Source: Aralia elata
Taxonomy: Eukaryota > Streptophyta > Magnoliopsida > Apiales > Araliaceae
Direction of reading: 5' to 3'
NCBI GenBank assembly: GCA_034770075.1
Contig: CM068386.1
Location: forward strand, 47,462,896 to 47,526,895
Length of the DNA: 64,000 nucleotides
The notes beneath the pieces were generated by a model that worked only from the letters and a program-made list of their open reading frames with translations, searched no databases and was not told the origin of the DNA. Both the position numbers and the translations under genes were made by a program. This document shows positions 60,428 to 64,000 of the stretch, in pieces. How positions within the stretch are numbered: the stretch's first letter is position 1; each line of letters starts with the position of its first letter.

Positions 60428-60438
60428 TCTTCAAAGGA

Positions 60439-60486
60439 AGTTGAGCTAATTGACTATAACTTAGCGCTACCTGGGAGGCAACCCAG
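60439..60486 (+). promoter_or_regulatory. Post-pol double hairpin of F
   Basis: Stem AGTTGA/TTGACT with loop GCTAA (60439-60455), then TATAACTTAGCGCTAC, then stem CTGGG/CCCAG with loop AGGCAA (60471-60486). It starts 12 bases after the pol stop. Confidence 0.75.
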
Positions 60487-60654
60487 CGGTTTAATTTTGT
60501 GTTTTTCTTTTGTTTAGTTAATTTTTTTATTTGTTTTTATTTTTTTAGGACTAACTTGGATGTTTGGGGTATTTTGTACTAGTAGCATGTAGAAGCTTGA
60601 TATGGACAACATTTGCTTAAGTATGGGAAGAAATAAGTCATCAAGCACAAATCC

Positions 60655-60885
60655 AGCGCCCCCGCGCCTAATGCAGAACAGCCTAACAAGTTATGGCGCC
60701 TCGGCTCTATAATACTAAGAAGTATAGCGCCCCGGCGCTATGGCTCACTTACAGGTACTGTTTATGGCGCCCCGGCGCTATAAAACAAAGGAGTATGGCG
60801 CCCCGGCTCTAAAGTCCATACCCAGGTACTGTTTATGGCGCCCCGGCGCGGAAGGTTAGCAAAATATGGCGCCCCGGCGCTATAA
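60655..60885 (+). repeat. Seven GC palindromes between pol and third ORF of F
   Basis: Units near 60655, 60692, 60723, 60762, 60794, 60834 and 60866, with consensus TATGGCGCCCCGGCGCTATA. The unit at 60724-60741 is a perfect 8-base stem ATAGCGCC/GGCGCTAT around CC. The LTR version has GG where this has CC. Confidence 0.85.
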
Positions 60886-61114
60886 ACGGCAATATAAAAA
60901 AAAAATAGGGCTTTCAGCCCTAAACAAGTACCGCACAACAGCAGCCTTCCTCCTTGTTTCTTCACTTTTCTTCCATAAATCTTCATCTCTCCCACAAATT
61001 TTTGTTCTCAAGTAGTTACTTGCACACAAGCCATTTTGCTAGCACGGATTTAGGGTCTGGATTAAGCATTCTCTCCCTACTTTTTCTCTTTTTCAACGGT
61101 ACATCAAGGTAACT

Positions 61115-62305
61115 ATGGCATCCAAAAGACAACGTGGGGAAGGATCTACTTCTACTCCAACTAAAACCTTTGACAAGAAGCGATTTGCTAGTGCAGAAGT
61201 GCAAGATCGATATCTTAAACTCGCACAGCGGCCATTAGTTCCAAAACGGGGGTTGCAACCAACTGCACAAGATGGCGAGATGGCTTTAATGATTGCTGAG
61301 CGTCGATGGGGTTTGTTTACGGCACAACCGGATTCCGCAGTTATAGCCGTGGTAAAGGAATTTTATGCGCATGTTAAGGACCGTGACGGGTTTACAGTGC
61401 GAGTGCGAGGAAAGTCTGTGAATTTTGATTGCCCGGAGATTAATCACATCTATGACTTGGCAGATTCGGGTTCTCACAATGACTACACAGATTTTGTGCA
61501 TAATGGACCTGACTATGATCAGATACTTCAAGAGTTGTGTCAGCCGGGTACAACATGGAAAGCTCGTGGGCGCGGTAGCATGAACTTTCCGCAATCCAGG
61601 CTCAGTCAGTATGGAAAGGCGTGGTATGCTTTCTTATGCGCTAAATTAATGCCGTCTACTCACGTGAGCGATGTGACAAGGGAAAGAGCCGTGCTTTTGT
61701 ATTGTTTGGTGACTGGGAAGACCATGAACGTTGGCCTTATTATTAGGAATTCCATTATCCGTGCTTCAGAAGGTGGTACCACTGGTGGGTTACCACATCC
61801 CTCTCTTATTTGTGCTCTATGTGCACGGGCGGGGGTCAAATGGAAGGATGATGAGATGATGCAGCCGCCTATGCCTGTTCTGGACCACAAGATGATTATA
61901 CGCTACACAGTTAAATGGACAGGAGGTACAAGTCACCCGCGTGGGTTAGGGTTTATAGTTTCACAGCCAGATCCTACAGCTCAGCCAGCACCTAACCCTG
62001 CATCATCTAGTTCTTATACTGCACAGCCTCGTTTTGAAGTTCCTTTTGAGGTCCAACGTGAGATTGATCGGTGGTTCTACAATATCGAAGCCCAAAATGT
62101 TCGTTTGGCTGAGCGACAAGATACCATGTACGAGTATAATGTCTCCTTCAACACTTCCATGGTCAATATGTTTGCTCGGCTAAATCCTTCAGTTAATTCC
62201 AGTCAGTTCCCGTCTGCACCTATTTTACCTGTGTTCCCTCCTTCTGATTTGGAGCGCAGCGATGATGAGGATCAGAATGATGACGAGGTCCCTCCTGCAG
62301 TGTAG
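61115..62305 (+). CDS. Third ORF of Athila F (plant transposon protein family, often called env-like)
   Basis: Intact 396-residue ORF starting MASKRQRGEGSTS, placed 630 bases after pol and in the same orientation. Conserved blocks shared with E: RWGLFTAQPDSAVIAVVKEFYAH (residues 58-80), VRGKSVNF, YGKAWYAFLCAKLMPSTHVSDV, GGLPHPSLICALCARAGVKW and SHPRGLGFIV. The C-terminal third is low complexity (Pro/Ser/Ala), then a possible helix and an acidic tail (SDDEDQNDDE). I see no signal peptide or transmembrane helix, so an envelope role is not supported by sequence. Probably expressed from spliced or re-initiated RNA; unproven. Confidence 0.85.
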   Translation: MASKRQRGEGSTSTPTKTFDKKRFASAEVQDRYLKLAQRPLVPKRGLQPTAQDGEMALMIAERRWGLFTAQPDSAVIAVVKEFYAHVKDRDGFTVRVRGKSVNFDCPEINHIYDLADSGSHNDYTDFVHNGPDYDQILQELCQPGTTWKARGRGSMNFPQSRLSQYGKAWYAFLCAKLMPSTHVSDVTRERAVLLYCLVTGKTMNVGLIIRNSIIRASEGGTTGGLPHPSLICALCARAGVKWKDDEMMQPPMPVLDHKMIIRYTVKWTGGTSHPRGLGFIVSQPDPTAQPAPNPASSSSYTAQPRFEVPFEVQREIDRWFYNIEAQNVRLAERQDTMYEYNVSFNTSMVNMFARLNPSVNSSQFPSAPILPVFPPSDLERSDDEDQNDDEVPPAV

Positions 62306-63434
62306 TTTGTTCAGGGAAGTCCTCCATTCTTCGTTTTTGTTTATGCTTTTCAATGAGGGCATTGATTTATTTAAGTTTGGGGGTTGTTTTCTGTTGTTTT
62401 ATGTTTGACTTGTTGGTAGTTAATGCATATAGGATAGGTGCACGTTGTTATTGATGCATTTTTTTTTATGTTTCGTATACTTATGTTTGCATGACATTGA
62501 TAGATTAGGATTGCATTTTAGGTTGTGTTGGGCATTTAGCTGCATGAATCGAGCGGTAAATGATGTAGTCCTTTAATTTTGGGCCAATGATGAGAATTGT
62601 TTGATAATTTGAGATTCACTTAGAGTTGAAAGCTGATAGAAGTGATGATGTAACCAGTGAGTTAATTTGGCTAGTTTGATACTCATGTTAGCAATCTTAA
62701 AAATTGTTCTAATGGTTAATCTAATTCAAATCCTTACATACTCTATTTCTGGTAAGAACTTTGGGAATAATGTGATGAAATCGGTGAATCCTCTTTGAAG
62801 GCTAGTGTAAGCAATGACCTAAGTTGGGGGAGTCCAGGAAAAAAAAGAAAAAAAAATGGAAAATTTTGAACTTTTCCCGATTTAAGAATGGAACATGTGG
62901 TGGATTGAGATGGAGCGTAAAACGCACTCATTCATAAACACATGTAACGAGATGGAGCGTAAAACGCACTCGTTCAAAAGAAAGTGAGACGGAGCATAAA
63001 ATGCACTCACTAAAAAGTTAAAAAAAAACTGGGGAAGGATCGAGAGAAAAAAAAAAGATTTGAGTGTGGTAAATAAACCTTGGTGACGATCCTGTGCTTA
63101 GAAATTGCTTGCAGTAGGTAGATTGGTCGTGTTCACTGGTTGAGTTAAGTAGAACTGGAGTTCTTTCTAAGAAATTGATTAAGTTTGTGATTTGAGTTAA
63201 GATTGACTGAAGTTGTTGGTTCACACATAACATGGGTGTTGACAAGTGAGATTTGGCTAACTGGTTTATGTCGGAACTCTTGCATTAGTTGAATACTTTA
63301 TTTGAATAGTGGTATTATCTTTGAGGCCAAAGTTGGACATTGCATTATTTGTTGTTTGATTTGGATTCGTGTAGTACGGTGATTTGAGTATTGCATTGCT
63401 TGGGGACAAGCAACTGGTTAAGTTTGGGGGTATT
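62306..63434 (+). other. 3' UTR of Athila F
   Basis: Holds a first hairpin/purine module (62350-62383: TCAATG/CATTGA, loop AGGG, then AAGTTTGGGGG), the hairpin array (62906-63011) and a second module (63396-63430: TTGCTTG/CAAGCAA, loop GGGA, then AAGTTTGGGGG). No coding ORF. Confidence 0.8.
62906..63011 (+). repeat. Three-copy hairpin array of F
   Basis: Copies at 62906-62930 (arms TGAG/CTCA), 62946-62974 (arms AACGAG/CTCGTT, inner GCGT/ACGC) and 62983-63011 (arms AGTGAG/CTCACT, inner GCAT/ATGC). Each has AYGGA opposite a single A and loop AAA. Paired changes occur in both stems. Confidence 0.82.
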
Positions 63435-64000
63435 TGATGAGTGGGTTTTATACCTATGAATCTAGTGCTCTTGAGCTTAATTTATTGCTATCTTTGAGTG
63501 TTTTTTATTATCATTTTATTTGTTTTTGTGTTTATGTTATGCAGGAGGGAATTGGAAGAGTAACAAGGTCAATCCAGGTGTTTGGGAATCAATATTGAAG
63601 CTAGGGGCATCTTGGTAATTTTGGATATGGCGCCGGGGCGCTATAAAACAAAGGGATATGGCGCCGGGGCGCCTAAGGCAGTTTAGGTGCGGCAGTTTAT
63701 CTACTTGAAGCAGAGTTGGATACGGAAAAGGATTGGAAAAAAATGCTTATCTTATGTAATTAGGGCAACATTAGGAGGGGGGATTATTTTATGGTTATTA
63801 TTCTACTTTTCTAGGGAGAACTTAGAGATATTCTGGGGGATTACTTTTGTTCGAGCATTGGATATTGATGTGGGTTTAAGCTTACTTTGGATTTATTACT
63901 TCAATTGGGTTTGATCAATCTTCTTCTTCTTTATTCAATTGTTTGTGAATTTACCATGTGTAGATTTGGTCCCATAATGGCTTTTGGTTCAGATATGAAC
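63435..64000 (+). repeat. 3' LTR of Athila F, partial
   Basis: First 566 bases of the LTR, nearly identical to 53497 onward; visible differences are at about 63457, 63700 and 63968 plus one extra G near 63781. GC palindromes are at 63629-63641 and 63660-63673. Confidence 0.93.

Larger units (their letters stand above)
53497..64000 (+). mobile_element. Athila element F, nearly complete and youngest
   Basis: Inserted in the integrase of E. It has a 5' LTR, PBS, gag-pol, post-pol hairpins, GC palindrome spacer, third ORF, 3' UTR with hairpins and the first 566 bases of the 3' LTR; the window ends inside it. The two LTRs differ at about three bases and one G-run length over the shared 566, so insertion was recent. 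The left flank is TTAAG (53492-53496). Confidence 0.93.

Noticed and set aside
60762..60781. CpG-island-like promoter of a host gene
   Set aside because: The GC content comes from repeated palindromes inside Athila F and no host coding sequence lies nearby.
63687..63914. 75-codon ORF in the 3' LTR of F
   Set aside because: The matching stretch of the 5' LTR is broken by a one-base length difference; no similarity to a known protein.

Overview
This window is plant repetitive DNA. Everything I could assign belongs to LTR retrotransposons nested in one another, and I found no host gene, tRNA or rRNA. Lineage signatures (Athila, Tat and Tekay-type Ty3/Gypsy, and Ty1/Copia), Asp- or iMet-type primer binding sites and AT-rich long LTRs point to an angiosperm nuclear genome. 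I cannot name the species. The letters A-I below are my labels.

Layout. Element D, a decayed + strand Tat-type Gypsy with a second RNase H, is the outer host; its remains lie at 29171-31730, 39235-39513 and 45604-46988. Its gag is interrupted by Athila B (+; 1-1371, 14262-19280, 28303-29170). B is itself split by A, a Tekay-type chromovirus on the minus strand (1372-14261, duplication TCCAG), and by C, a Ty1/Copia element (+; 19281-28302, duplication GACCT). The RT of D carries G (31731-39234, mostly minus), and its RT/RNase H junction carries H (39514-45603, minus, duplication GTCAG). G and H are internally deleted Athila derivatives. The integrase of D is cut by I (Athila LTR, + from 46989). 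I is cut by E (Athila, minus, from 47940), and E is cut inside integrase by F (Athila, +, 53497 to the window end). F is the youngest: its two LTRs differ at about 3 bases plus one indel over the 566 bases that can be compared, and it keeps an open integrase and an open 396-residue third ORF.

All gag and pol genes except short stretches are broken by stops or frameshifts. Full elements follow LTR, PBS, gag, protease, RT/RNase H, integrase, then (in E and F) a third ORF, 3' UTR, polypurine tract and LTR.

The most interesting signal is not protein coding. Comparing the five Athila elements with readable 3' regions (B, E, F, G, H) shows RNA-like structures with paired substitutions: (1) two adjacent hairpins just after the pol stop; (2) a 3' UTR array of 1-4 hairpins per element with AAA or AAG loop and variable but complementary outer arms (14 copies); (3) a hairpin plus polypurine-tract module present twice per element; (4) a U5 hairpin with a TATACTTG-type loop; (5) GC palindromes whose LTR version is the reverse complement of the internal version in E, F and G. 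The Copia element has its own leader hairpin array, and the chromovirus has an extra coiled-coil-like ORF upstream of gag.
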